DNA of 64,000 nt. Source: Streptomyces sp. NBC_01276 (GTDB lineage: Bacteria; Actinomycetota; Actinomycetes; Streptomycetales; Streptomycetaceae). A program made the position numbers and the translations under genes. The stretch is taken from NCBI RefSeq assembly GCF_041435355.1, contig NZ_CP108442.1:7686501-7750500 (forward strand). The letters run 5' to 3'. How positions within the stretch are numbered: position 1 is the stretch's first letter; every line of letters begins with the position of its first letter. Below the pieces are notes generated by a model, which did not search any database, was not told where the DNA came from, and saw only the letters and a list, made by a program, of their open reading frames with translations. This document shows, piece by piece, positions 27,254 to 35,922 of the stretch.

Positions 27254-27844
27254 ATGATCATCTCCCTGCCGCCCGGCGAGTTCCGCGCCTACCTGTTCGA
27301 CTGCGACGGCACCATCGCCGACTCCATGCCCCTGCACTACCGGGCCTGGACCCAAGCCCTCGGCGAGTGGAACTGCACGTTCCCGGAGGACCTCTTCTAC
27401 GCCTGGGGAGGCCGGCCGGTAGCGGACATCATCGCCTCGCTCAACGAGGCCCAAGGGCTGTCCATGCCGGTCGGAGCCGTCGCGGACCGCCGGGAGCACC
27501 TCTACCGGGAACTCCTGCCCCAGCTCACGGCCGTCCCGGGAATCCTGGCGCACATCGAGGACTCCCGCGGACGCATACCGACGGCCGTGGTGTCCGGCAG
27601 CACCCGCGACTCCGTCACGGCGTCGCTGACCGTCCTCGGCCTCCTCGACTCGTTCGACGTGCTGGTGTGCGCCGGTGACTACACGAGGGCCAAGCCCGAC
27701 CCCGAGGCGTTCCTCAGGGCGGCCGGTCACCTCGGCGTCCCGCCGGAGCACTGCCTGGTCTTCGAGGACACCGACCTGGGGATCCAGGCCGCCACGGCGG
27801 CGGGCATGGCGTCCGTACGCGTCCCACAACCCCGCCTCGGGTGA
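27254..27844 (+). CDS. HAD hydrolase, beta-phosphoglucomutase-like
   Basis: 196 residues. Motif I is YLFDCDGTIADSMPLHYRAW, with the HYRAW segment typical of beta-PGM and sugar phosphatases. Motif II is VVSGS, the motif III lysine is in RAKPDPEAFL, and motif IV is CLVFEDTDLGIQAA. It has an alpha-helical cap. Likely action is dephosphorylation or phosphomutation of a sugar phosphate. The ATG is six bases after TATGCT (27242-27247), so it is independently and leaderlessly transcribed rather than co-transcribed with the monooxygenase 40 bp upstream. The 169 bp following the stop shows no gene I can support. Confidence 0.87.
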   Translation: MIISLPPGEFRAYLFDCDGTIADSMPLHYRAWTQALGEWNCTFPEDLFYAWGGRPVADIIASLNEAQGLSMPVGAVADRREHLYRELLPQLTAVPGILAHIEDSRGRIPTAVVSGSTRDSVTASLTVLGLLDSFDVLVCAGDYTRAKPDPEAFLRAAGHLGVPPEHCLVFEDTDLGIQAATAAGMASVRVPQPRLG

Positions 27845-28013
27845 GCGGCGCGCACCGACGGCCGCGGCGGCCGCGTCGCACTCGTCATCGCCGCCTACGA
27901 CGCGGGGCTCGTGTCACCGTCCCGACGACCGCGGCCGGCCCGGTCCCGGGGCCCCGGCATGGGGCGCGGGCTGCGGGGTATGCGCGCAGCGACGGGCGTC
28001 CGAGGGAGGCGTC

Positions 28014-28499
28014 ATGCCCCACGACACCAGGGCCGGGCGGAACGAGACCGTGGAGGAGCGCGCGGACCGGCAGTGGCAGGACCTCCTCCAGGAGATCCGC
28101 GTCGCCCAGACCGGCGTCCAGATCCTCTTCGGCTTCCTGCTCACGGTCGCCTTCACGCCCGTCTTCGCGGGGCTCGCGCCGGCCGAGAAAGCGATCTACA
28201 TCGTCACCGTGGTCCTGGGCTCGCTGGCGACCGGCGCGCTCATCGGCCCGGTGGCCTTCCACCGCCTCGTCACTGGCCGGCGGATCAAACCCGAGGCGGT
28301 CGTGTGGGCCGCGCGCCTGATCTCCACGGGCCTCGTCCTGCTCCTGGCCACCTGCACCTCGGCGCTCCTGCTCGTCCTGCGGGTCGCCACCCACAACGCG
28401 CTCGTGCCCTGGATCGTGGGCGGGGTGTTGACCTGGTACCTGCTGTGCTGGTTCGTGCTGCCGCTGTGGGCGCGGATCCGCTACACGTCAGAGCGCTGA
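28014..28499 (+). CDS. DUF6328-type membrane protein
   Basis: 161 residues. A charged amphipathic N-terminus (ERADRQWQDLLQEIRVAQTGVQ) leads into four hydrophobic spans (about residues 40-60, 68-92, 108-130 and 136-156). The QxGVQILFGFLL block is characteristic of the DUF6328 family found across actinomycetes; function unknown. GAGGGAGG precedes the ATG. Its last 19 bases overlap the 3' end of the convergent CDF transporter gene, so no terminator separates them. Confidence 0.8.
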   Translation: MPHDTRAGRNETVEERADRQWQDLLQEIRVAQTGVQILFGFLLTVAFTPVFAGLAPAEKAIYIVTVVLGSLATGALIGPVAFHRLVTGRRIKPEAVVWAARLISTGLVLLLATCTSALLLVLRVATHNALVPWIVGGVLTWYLLCWFVLPLWARIRYTSER

Positions 28500-29587
28500 G
28501 CGCGCCCGCGCGCGGCGGCCGCGTCGGTGACGTCCAGGAACATCTGGTCCAGCTCGGGCCAGCGACCGCGCGCCTCGCACCGGATCCGTACCATCGAGTC
28601 CTCGACGGTCTCGCTGTCGTACCCCGGCGTCAGATCGATCCGTGCGGCCAGCAGGACGGAGTCCGGCCCCAACCGCATGGTGAGCATGGCGGTGACGGAG
28701 TCGATCTCCGGCTGCCGCACCAGGAACTCGCGCACCTGCCGCTGGACTGCGGGGTCGGCGGCCTCGCCGACCAGCTGTACGCGGGCGGCCCGGCCCAGGG
28801 CGTAGGCGACGTAGACGAGCAGGACGCCGATCAGGACGGACGCGCCCGCCTCGTACGCGATGTTCCCGGTCACCAGGTGCAGGGTGATGCCGGCGATGGC
28901 CAGGAGGACACCGACGCAGGCGGTTCCGTCCTCGGCCAGCACGGTCCGCAGGGCGGGATCGCGGCCCGCCCGGATCTCGGCCGCCACCCCGCGCCCCCGG
29001 GCCCGCGCGGACCGGCGGACCTGGAGCAGCGCCCGGGCGAGGGAGGCCCCTTCGGCGGCGAGGGCGAGGAGCAGCACGAGCAGACCGATGACGTAGCCGT
29101 CGTGCGACTCGGAACCTCCCGAGCGGAAGGCCTGGACGCCCTGGAACACCGAGAAGCAGCCGCCCGTGACGAAGATGCCGACGGCGGCGAGCAGGGACCA
29201 GAAGAACCGCTCCATGCCGTAGCCGAAGGGATGACGCGCGTCCGCGGGGCGTCTGCTGCGCCGCAGGGAGGCCAGCAGGAAGACCTCGTTGAGGCTGTCC
29301 GCGATCGAGTGGGCCGCCTCCGACAGCAGCGCCGGGGAGCCCGAGACGACACCGGCGACGGCCTTGGCCAGGCAGATGACGAGATTGGCGGCGAGGGCGA
29401 CCCACACGGTGCGGCGCGTCTCGCCGTCCCGGCCGGCCGCGTCCGTGGGCGCGACGGGTTCAGGCGTCCCGGCGGTCCCGGGCGTGCCCGCCGTTGCCGT
29501 CCCATCCGCCGGCCCGGCCGCCTCCGTGTCGCGGCCCGCACCGGTTCCCGGCCCTGCCTGCGGCTTGCCGCCGGTTGTCTGCGCCAT
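28481..29587 (-). CDS. Cation diffusion facilitator (CDF) transporter
   Basis: 368 residues. After a disordered Gly/Ala/Thr-rich N-terminus (about 50 residues) come six membrane segments. TM2 carries the metal site HSIADSLNEVFLL (HxxxD), and the TM2-3 loop is HPFGYGMERFFW. In TM5 AEDGTACVGVLL gives the second set of acidic ligands in place of the common HxxxD. The cytoplasmic C-terminal domain ends about residue 355. It would export Zn2+, Fe2+ or Mn2+ against protons; the altered TM5 site resembles the ZnT9/MMT-like branch. The start at MAQTTGG is chosen because the upstream extension looks non-coding. Confidence 0.87.
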   Translation of the reverse strand: MAQTTGGKPQAGPGTGAGRDTEAAGPADGTATAGTPGTAGTPEPVAPTDAAGRDGETRRTVWVALAANLVICLAKAVAGVVSGSPALLSEAAHSIADSLNEVFLLASLRRSRRPADARHPFGYGMERFFWSLLAAVGIFVTGGCFSVFQGVQAFRSGGSESHDGYVIGLLVLLLALAAEGASLARALLQVRRSARARGRGVAAEIRAGRDPALRTVLAEDGTACVGVLLAIAGITLHLVTGNIAYEAGASVLIGVLLVYVAYALGRAARVQLVGEAADPAVQRQVREFLVRQPEIDSVTAMLTMRLGPDSVLLAARIDLTPGYDSETVEDSMVRIRCEARGRWPELDQMFLDVTDAAAARGRAQRSDV

Positions 29588-29766
29588 ACAGAGCGGCTGC
29601 TCGGTGGCGGCGCCCGCAAACCTGCGGATCCCGTCGAGGCATGCGGTGCGGGGCCGCGGGTAGGCGCCGGGCACGCCGGCGGCGGCCGACGCGTCCGCGT
29701 CGCCGTCGCCGTCGGGGGCCACGGAACGGCCCCGCCGACGTTGTCCCTCCGGTCCGAGGAGCGACC

Positions 29767-30090
29767 ATGCCCCGTGGTTCCAGTCCCAAGCGCGAACGCC
29801 AGTACGAGCACATCAAGGAGAGCGCGGAGAAGCGCGGCGAGAGCACCGAACGCGCCAAGGAGATCGCCGCCCGCACGGTCAACAAGGAACGGGCACGCGC
29901 CGGGGAGTCGAAGACGGCCGGTGAACTGTCGCTCCGGGACATGTCCTCGGCCAAGCGCGGCGGGCAGCACTCCCACAGCGGCGCGCGGGGGCCGACGTAC
30001 GACCAGCTCTACGCGGAGGCCAAGCGCCGCAACCTGCACGGCCGTTCCACCATGGACAAGGCCGAACTGAAACGCAGGCTCGGCAACTGA
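29767..30090 (+). CDS. Basic 'plasmid stabilization protein'-type protein with SAP/Rho-N-like tail
   Basis: 107 residues, strongly basic and rich in Lys, Arg and Ser. The start PRGSSPKRERQYEHIKESAE and the middle AKEIAARTVNKERARAGESK are the conserved block of small actinobacterial proteins often labelled plasmid stabilization proteins. The C-terminus TYDQLYAEAKRRNLHGRSTM then KAELKRRLG has the helix-extended loop-helix look of SAP or Rho-N nucleic-acid-binding domains. GAGGAG precedes the ATG. The chromosomal setting gives no sign of a plasmid role; nucleic-acid binding is inferred. Confidence 0.8.
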   Translation: MPRGSSPKRERQYEHIKESAEKRGESTERAKEIAARTVNKERARAGESKTAGELSLRDMSSAKRGGQHSHSGARGPTYDQLYAEAKRRNLHGRSTMDKAELKRRLGN

Positions 30091-30177
30091 CCGCCCCTCA
30101 CCGGCGGAAACCGTTGGCGGTCCGCCCCGGCCGCGGGGATCATGGACGACCACGCGCCACCCCGGGGAGGATCCTGC

Positions 30178-31794
30178 ATGACCCTTGAGCCGTTCGTCCG
30201 CCGAGTCCTCGGCGACCGTCCGTTCGCCGAGATCGGAGAACCGGCCCTGGCCCTGGTCGACGAGACCTCGCGGCTGGTCGCCGTCGGCGGGGACGTGGGC
30301 TCCGTCCAGTGGAGCGGCGGCGCGACCGCGGACTTCGGCTGGACGGGGCACAGGGTCGGGGTCTACGAGCGGGACGGCCTGAGGTGCCGGCACCTCGCCC
30401 GGTCCCGCTACCCCGTGCGCTCGCTCGCCTTCCACCCCGTCCTCCCCCTCCTGGCCGTCGGAACGGGACGTTACGACGGCGGCTACTCCTTCGAGGGCGA
30501 ACTGCTGCTCCTCGACACCGACACCGGCGACGTGGTGTCCGCCCTGTGCGACAGGCGGGAAGTGCTCGGCGTGAAGTGGCTGAGCGGGACGGCGCTGCGC
30601 CTGGTGGTGGCACCCCACGACGACTGGGAGAACCCCCTCGCGCACGAGCAGGGGCACGTGGCCGTGGTCGACCGCGCCGACTGGGGCGCGGTGGGGAAGG
30701 GATCGATCGACTCCGAGGAGCTGGACGCCCCCGCGGAGCCGGCCGCCCGGACCGATCGCGGCGCGGAGGCCCGGGGGCTCCTGACGGACCTCGCGGCGGC
30801 GACCGGCCGGACCTGGTCCGTACGCCGCCGGGTGTGGGCCGTCGAAGCCCTGGAGGACGGCCGCGCGCTGGCGGCCCTGGACGGGGTCCGCGCGGAGTCG
30901 TGGCTTGCGTCGGGGGAACGGCAATGGACGGTCGAGGACGAGGCGGGCGGGCGCCAGCTCCTCCCGGACTCCGACGGCACCTCCCTGTGGACCAACGTGG
31001 AACGCGGCCACCTGCGCGCGGGACGCGGGCAGCAGCCGTCCCCGGGGACCGCCCGGATCACCCGCATCGCCCTGGACACGGGCCAGGTACTGGAATCGGT
31101 GCTCCCTGACGCGCCCGCGGTGCTGCTCGCGGGGGGCTCCCGGATGGTCCTGCGGACGGTGGACGGGCCCCGCGAGCCCCCCGCACGGCTGGTGATGCTG
31201 GATCGGGCCGGTCCGGTGGACGGGCCGGAGGCCGGCGGGTTCGACGTGTTCAACCATCCGTTCCCGGTCCGTCGCGCGAGCGGCACGTACGCCCTGGTGG
31301 GAACGGACCCGGACGAACCGCACCGGGACAAGTGGGTCGTGGCGGTGAGCGCCGACGGAACACCGCGCCGGCTCTTCCCGCACTCCTGGGAGCCGCGGGA
31401 ACACCACTTCGGCGGCCCGGCGGCCGAGATCGGACCGTCGCTGGTGTACGCGGGGCAGGTCCACGACGGCCGCGGTCCGCAACCCGGAGGGGCCTACGTC
31501 GTACGGCGGACGCTGAACGGAGACGTGCGGTGGCAGTACCGCACCGACAGCCCCGCGACCGCGCTCGACACCGACGGGGAGACGGTCTACGTGGCCTACA
31601 ACTCCGGCACCCTGGTGGCACTGGACGCCGAGGACGGCTCCGTGCGGTGGCGCCGGGAGCTGGAGGTCGACGGTGTGCCCACCGTGGCCCTGTCCCTCGT
31701 CGTGGCACCGCGGGGCCACCTGCTCGTCGGGACCGTCGACGGCCGCCTCCTGGAGTGCGCCGGTTCCCCCGCGGGACGGCAGGGCGCGTCGTGA
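30178..31794 (+). CDS. PQQ-like/WD-type beta-propeller protein
   Basis: 538 residues without a signal peptide. Repeated strand blocks with Trp and Asp turns occur through the protein (VRSLAFHPVLPLLAVGTGRY near the start; GDVRWQYRTD, YVAYNSGTLVALDAEDGSVRW and LLVGTVDGRLLECAG at the end), as in PQQ-like beta-propellers. No catalytic residues are evident. The ATG at 30178 with GGGGAGG is chosen over the in-frame ATG at 30142. Its stop overlaps the start of the downstream esterase by four bases (GTGA), so the two are co-translated and may act together, the propeller perhaps as scaffold or sensor. Confidence 0.8.
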   Translation: MTLEPFVRRVLGDRPFAEIGEPALALVDETSRLVAVGGDVGSVQWSGGATADFGWTGHRVGVYERDGLRCRHLARSRYPVRSLAFHPVLPLLAVGTGRYDGGYSFEGELLLLDTDTGDVVSALCDRREVLGVKWLSGTALRLVVAPHDDWENPLAHEQGHVAVVDRADWGAVGKGSIDSEELDAPAEPAARTDRGAEARGLLTDLAAATGRTWSVRRRVWAVEALEDGRALAALDGVRAESWLASGERQWTVEDEAGGRQLLPDSDGTSLWTNVERGHLRAGRGQQPSPGTARITRIALDTGQVLESVLPDAPAVLLAGGSRMVLRTVDGPREPPARLVMLDRAGPVDGPEAGGFDVFNHPFPVRRASGTYALVGTDPDEPHRDKWVVAVSADGTPRRLFPHSWEPREHHFGGPAAEIGPSLVYAGQVHDGRGPQPGGAYVVRRTLNGDVRWQYRTDSPATALDTDGETVYVAYNSGTLVALDAEDGSVRWRRELEVDGVPTVALSLVVAPRGHLLVGTVDGRLLECAGSPAGRQGAS

Positions 31795-32831
31795 GCGCCG
31801 TCGGCGGGCCGTACGAGCCCGGACCGGGTCCGGGTCCGGCCGCGCCCCCCTTCGACCCGGAACTGGGCAGCGCCCTCGCCGCGTTGGGGGACGCCGTGCG
31901 GGAGCCGTTCACCCCCGGGAACCTGGTGGCCCGGCAGGAACGCGACGCCGCCGTCCGGCCCAGGCCGTCGCTGCGGGACCTGCGGGCCGACGGCCGCTTC
32001 GAGGTGGACGAACTGCGCGTGCCGGGAGCGGCGGGCGAGCCCGACGTGACGCTCCTGAGCGCCCGGCCGGCCGGGACCGCGGGCCCCCTGCCCCTGCTGT
32101 ACTACATGCACGGCGGCGGCATGATCATGGGCAACGCGTGGTCCGTGCTCCCGCAACTGCTGCGCGCGTGGGCCCTCCCGCTGGGGCTGGCCGTCATCTC
32201 GGTCGAGTACCGGCTCGCGCCGCGGGCGCGCTACCCCGCACCGCTGGAGGACTGCTACGCCGGGCTCGTCTGGGCGGCCGCGCACGCCGCCGGGCTGGGC
32301 ATCGACGCCGACCGCATCGTGATCGGGGGGAAGAGCGCCGGGGGCGGACTCGCCGCGGCGCTCGCCCTCCTCACCCGGGACCGGGGCGGACCCGCCCCGA
32401 TCGGGCAACTGCTCCTGTGCCCCATGCTCGACGACCGCGACCGGACCTTCTCCGGCCACCAGATGGACGGCGTCGACACCTGGGACCGCACCTCCAACAC
32501 GACCGCCTGGCAGGCGCTGCTGGGCGACCGGCAGGGGGCCGCCGACCTGCCGCCCTACGCCGCTCCCGGCCGGGCCACGGACCTCTCCGGGCTGCCGCCG
32601 GCCTATGTCGAGGTCGGCTCGGCCGAGACCTTCAGGGACGAGGACGTGGCCTACGCCAACGCGATCTGGCAGGCCGGCGGCGAGGCCGAACTGCACGTGT
32701 GGCCGGGGGCCTTCCACGGCTTCGACACCCTCGCACCCCGGGCGGCCCTCAGCCGCGACGCCCGCGAGGCCAGGACCCGCTGGCTGCGCCGCACCCTCGC
32801 GCGGCACGCACCGGCGTCCGAAGGGCCGTAG
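31791..32831 (+). CDS. HSL-family alpha/beta-hydrolase (esterase)
   Basis: 346 residues. The oxyanion motif YMHGGGMIMG, nucleophile elbow VIGGKSAGGGLAAAL (GxSxG; Lys where Asp is common), Asp in GSAETFRDEDVAYA, and His in WPGAFHGFD make the complete triad of hormone-sensitive-lipase-type esterases. It acts in the cytoplasm on short-chain esters or a specific ester. The N-terminal cap (about 70 residues) is Pro-rich at the start. The GTG overlaps the propeller gene stop. A strong hairpin at 32860-32899 ends the operon. Confidence 0.9.
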   Translation: MSAVGGPYEPGPGPGPAAPPFDPELGSALAALGDAVREPFTPGNLVARQERDAAVRPRPSLRDLRADGRFEVDELRVPGAAGEPDVTLLSARPAGTAGPLPLLYYMHGGGMIMGNAWSVLPQLLRAWALPLGLAVISVEYRLAPRARYPAPLEDCYAGLVWAAAHAAGLGIDADRIVIGGKSAGGGLAAALALLTRDRGGPAPIGQLLLCPMLDDRDRTFSGHQMDGVDTWDRTSNTTAWQALLGDRQGAADLPPYAAPGRATDLSGLPPAYVEVGSAETFRDEDVAYANAIWQAGGEAELHVWPGAFHGFDTLAPRAALSRDAREARTRWLRRTLARHAPASEGP

Positions 32832-32859
32832 ACCACCGAGGGGTCGCCGGGCCCGCACG

Positions 32860-32899
32860 CCGCAGGGGCGGCCGACGTGGTGGTCGGCCGCCCCCGCGG
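32860..32899. terminator. Bidirectional terminator hairpin
   Basis: A 12-bp perfect core stem (32865-32876 with 32883-32894), extended by four further pairs beyond one mismatch, and a 6-base loop. It separates the convergent esterase and small exported-protein genes. Confidence 0.7.
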
Positions 32900-32912
32900 T
32901 GGTGCCGGCGTG

Positions 32913-33158
32913 TCAGTGGGCGCCGAGGTGGGCGAAGTCGGCCCACTCCTTCTCGCCCTCCTTGGCGCAGGAGGCGGTGTAGACGGGGCCGAATGCGGCC
33001 GGGATGGCGGCGGCCGACGAGCAGTTGGACGCGAACGCGGCGTGGCCGCCGGAGAACTGCTCCAGGTCGACGCCGTCGTTCGCCAGGGCGGCGCCGGCCC
33101 CGCCCAGCAGGATGCCGGCGGCCAGGACAGAGGCGGTCAGGGCAGAGCGCATACGCAT
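32913..33158 (-). CDS. Small exported protein with two cysteines
   Basis: 81 residues. A Sec signal peptide (RMRSALTASVLAAGILLGGAGAALA) is followed by about 55 mature residues containing two Cys (NCSSAAAIPAAFGPVYTASC) about 20 apart, likely disulphide-bonded. It is smaller than and unlike chaplins, with no VxNGGN-type motif. AGGAGTAGTC gives a good ribosome-binding site for the ATG ending at 33158. The function is unknown. The next gene on this strand is the FtsX permease upstream, but a 137-bp gap separates them, so co-transcription is uncertain. Confidence 0.72.
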   Translation of the reverse strand: MRMRSALTASVLAAGILLGGAGAALANDGVDLEQFSGGHAAFASNCSSAAAIPAAFGPVYTASCAKEGEKEWADFAHLGAH

Positions 33159-33295
33159 GACTACTCCTACAAGATCACTGGAAGACGTGCCGATGAGGTG
33201 GCGCGTCGGCCGGTTCAACATCGTCGGAGGGGCACGGGATACGGCATGTCACTCCAATGCAGGGCATCCGGAGCACCGCCGCCGGCGCTCGAAGG

Positions 33296-35845
33296 TCACT
33301 GCGCCGCCGTCGCGGCCGGAATGTCGATCCGGGCGGCCCTGCGGGCCGGCCAGAGCGAGGCGAGCAGCGCGCCCGCCAGCGCGATGAGCACGCCGACGGC
33401 GAGGCGCCCCCAGGGGAGGACCAGCGTGTAGCCCGCCACGCTCTCCTGGAGCGTGCGCCCGAGCGCCCACCCCAGGAAGACGCCCAGGGCCGTGCCGAGC
33501 GTCGCGCCGAGTCCGCCGAGGAGCAGGGCTTCCAGGCGGATCATGCGGCTCACCCCGGAGCGGTCCACGCCGAGGGCGCGCAGCGTGCCGATCTCCTTGT
33601 GACGTTCGAGGACGGACATCGCGAGGGTGTTCGCGATGCCCAGCGCGGCGATCGCCAGGGCCATGCTCAGCAGCGCGTAGAACACGTTGAGCTGGTCGCC
33701 GATGTCCCCGCTGTCCTGGGCGCGGATGCCGTCACGGTCGAGGACGGCCAGGGCGGGGTTGTCGCCGAGGGCGCGGGTGACCTCGCCCAGTGACGCCCGG
33801 CCCGCTCCGCCGGGCGTGGCGACGAGGACGCCGGCGGTGCTCGGGGCGGAGTCGTACCGGCCCACGAGGGAGTCGGGTGCGGTGATGCTGGGCAGCAGGT
33901 TGCTCTGCTCGTCCGCCCGGTACACGGCGCCGATGGTGACGCTGCCGCGCCGGCCGTCCCGCTCCAGGGGGAGGGTCTGGCCGACGTGCCAGCCGGCCGG
34001 ACCGGCCTTGAAGTCGGCCACGGCGATCCGGCCCTCGGCGAGCGAGTCCAGGGAACCCTCGACCACGTCGTACCGCAGGAGCCCGCCGATGGTGGCCGGG
34101 TCCACGCCCGTCAGGACGGAGGAGACACCGCCCAGACGGTAGTCGGTGGACTGGTCGAGCTGGCTGAACCGGGCGCCCGGGAGCTTCTTGAGGGGCGCCG
34201 CGGTCTCCGGGGTCATCCGCATGCCGCCCTCGGCGGGCTTCACCAGGTAGTCGGCGGTGAAGTCGTGGGTGGTCGCGCGGTCGAGGTACCGGGTGGCGGA
34301 GGCGCCGAGGACGGACAGGCCCGAGGCGAGGGTGAGCGCGATGGCGAGCGCCGCCGCCGTGGCACCCGTACGCCGGGGGTCGCGCACGGTGTTGCGGGCC
34401 GCGAGGGTGCCGTGCACCGGGTGGAGGCGGGTCAGCAGAGGCAGTACGAGGGCCACGAACGGCCGGGCCAGCAAGGGGATCAGGCCGATCGCGCCGGTCA
34501 GTGCGAGGGCCGCGCCGACGCCGATGACGGTCCGGGCGTCCCGCCCCGGGTCGAGGGCACCGCAGACGGCGGCGCCGACACCGCTGAGCAGCAGCGCGGC
34601 GCAGAGGCCGGTGCGCAGGGAGCCGGTCCGCGCCGGCTCTGCGGGCTCGGCCGCACCGAGCGCCGCGACGGGCGGGATCGCCATCGCCCGGCGGATCGGG
34701 AGCCACGCGGCGGCCATGGGCAGGAGGGTTCCGACCAGCAGGGACGTGAGCACGGTGCCCGGGGTGAGGACCAGCGGGGCGGCCGGGGCGTCATCGGCGG
34801 CGAAGACCGTCTGCAGCAAGGCCGCGACCCCGGTCCCGACGGCGAGGCCGGCCGCCGAGGCGAGCGCGCCGACGACGAGCGACTCGGTCAGCAGCACGCG
34901 GCGCACCTGGCGGCGCGAGGCGCCGACGGCCCGCATCAGGGCCAGCTCCCTGGTGCGCCGGGAGACCAGCATGGTGAAGGTGTTGGAGATGAGGAAGGTG
35001 GCGACGAACAGGGCGACGGCGGCGAAACCCACCAGGATCTGGCTCATGGTGTCGCTGTCGTTGCCGGCGAGGTTCGCCTGGATCGCGGCGAGCCGGGCGC
35101 CGGTGGCCGCGCCGGTGCCCGGGGGCAGCGCCGACTCGACCCGCCCGGCGAGTTCCCCCGCGTCGGTGCCGGGCGCCGCCGTGACCTCGGCGTTCCGGTA
35201 GCGGCCGGGCTGCAGGAAGAGCCGCTGCGCGGTGGCGTCGGTGAACAGCGTCAGGCTGCCCCCGGCGGGAAGGGTGGTCCCGTCGGTGCGGAAGGTCCCG
35301 CTGAGCGTGTACGAGGAGGCGCCCTGGTTCGTGCCGACGCGCACGGTGTCCCCGACGCGGTAGCCGCCCTTCGCGGCCGTGGTCTCGTCGAGGGCGATCC
35401 CGTCGTCGCGGGTCGGGCCGGAACCCCGGGTGAACCGGTAGGCCGGGTCCTTGCCGTCGGCGCCGGGCGCGAAGTTGCCGCCCTTGTGGGAGGGGCCGTG
35501 GCCGAGGAGGCGCCCGTCGCGGTCGGCGACGGCGGCGAAGCCGTCGACCCGTCCCGTGACGGAGGCGACGCCCGCGACCTTGGCCAGCGCGGCCACGGTG
35601 GCGGCGTCGACTCCGGGCGGACCACCGCCGCTCGCGGCGCCGCCGGCGGCACGGGAGTCGTCGGGGAAGACGCTGACGGCGATGCGCGCGTAGCCGTCGG
35701 TCGCACGGGCGGTGGCGGCGCGGTTCATGCTGTCGCCGTAGACCAGGCTGCCGGAGATGAAGGTGACGCCGAGCATGACCGCGAACGCGGTCATCAGCAG
35801 GCGGGCCTTGTGCGCGGACACGTTGCGCAAGGCGGTACGGAACAT
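33296..35845 (-). CDS. ABC transporter permease, MacB/FtsX type
   Basis: 849 residues. N-terminal TM (residues about 15-38) is followed by a large extracytoplasmic MacB_PCD-like domain (about 40-255), a first FtsX domain with three TM helices (about 265-385), a central TM pair, a second outer domain, and a terminal FtsX domain (about 720-840, MSVLERHKEIGTLRALGVDR). The conserved FtsX loop RRTRELALMRAVGASRRQV is present. It pairs with the ATPase encoded 77 bp upstream. Such exporters handle lipids, peptides or envelope antibiotics and often work with an adjacent two-component system, as here. Confidence 0.93.
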   Translation of the reverse strand: MFRTALRNVSAHKARLLMTAFAVMLGVTFISGSLVYGDSMNRAATARATDGYARIAVSVFPDDSRAAGGAASGGGPPGVDAATVAALAKVAGVASVTGRVDGFAAVADRDGRLLGHGPSHKGGNFAPGADGKDPAYRFTRGSGPTRDDGIALDETTAAKGGYRVGDTVRVGTNQGASSYTLSGTFRTDGTTLPAGGSLTLFTDATAQRLFLQPGRYRNAEVTAAPGTDAGELAGRVESALPPGTGAATGARLAAIQANLAGNDSDTMSQILVGFAAVALFVATFLISNTFTMLVSRRTRELALMRAVGASRRQVRRVLLTESLVVGALASAAGLAVGTGVAALLQTVFAADDAPAAPLVLTPGTVLTSLLVGTLLPMAAAWLPIRRAMAIPPVAALGAAEPAEPARTGSLRTGLCAALLLSGVGAAVCGALDPGRDARTVIGVGAALALTGAIGLIPLLARPFVALVLPLLTRLHPVHGTLAARNTVRDPRRTGATAAALAIALTLASGLSVLGASATRYLDRATTHDFTADYLVKPAEGGMRMTPETAAPLKKLPGARFSQLDQSTDYRLGGVSSVLTGVDPATIGGLLRYDVVEGSLDSLAEGRIAVADFKAGPAGWHVGQTLPLERDGRRGSVTIGAVYRADEQSNLLPSITAPDSLVGRYDSAPSTAGVLVATPGGAGRASLGEVTRALGDNPALAVLDRDGIRAQDSGDIGDQLNVFYALLSMALAIAALGIANTLAMSVLERHKEIGTLRALGVDRSGVSRMIRLEALLLGGLGATLGTALGVFLGWALGRTLQESVAGYTLVLPWGRLAVGVLIALAGALLASLWPARRAARIDIPAATAAQ

Positions 35846-35922
35846 GGGTGCGGATCCTGGGGGGCGGGCTCGGCGGACGCGAGCGGGCGGCTGGTGCGGA
35901 GCAAGCGGGGGAGGAGGCCGGG

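Noticed and set aside
27845..28013. Possible C-terminal remnant reading GRVALVIAAYDAGLVSP between the HAD and DUF6328 genes
   Set aside because: It is only about 17 residues with no frame or family context to support a gene.
29767..30090. Evidence for an integrated plasmid from the 'plasmid stabilization'-type protein
   Set aside because: No replication, transfer, integrase or att-like sequence is nearby. The family is common on streptomycete chromosomes.
32913..33158. Chaplin or rodlin assignment for the small exported protein
   Set aside because: It has two Cys and a signal peptide but lacks the conserved chaplin core, so a hydrophobin-like role cannot be supported.
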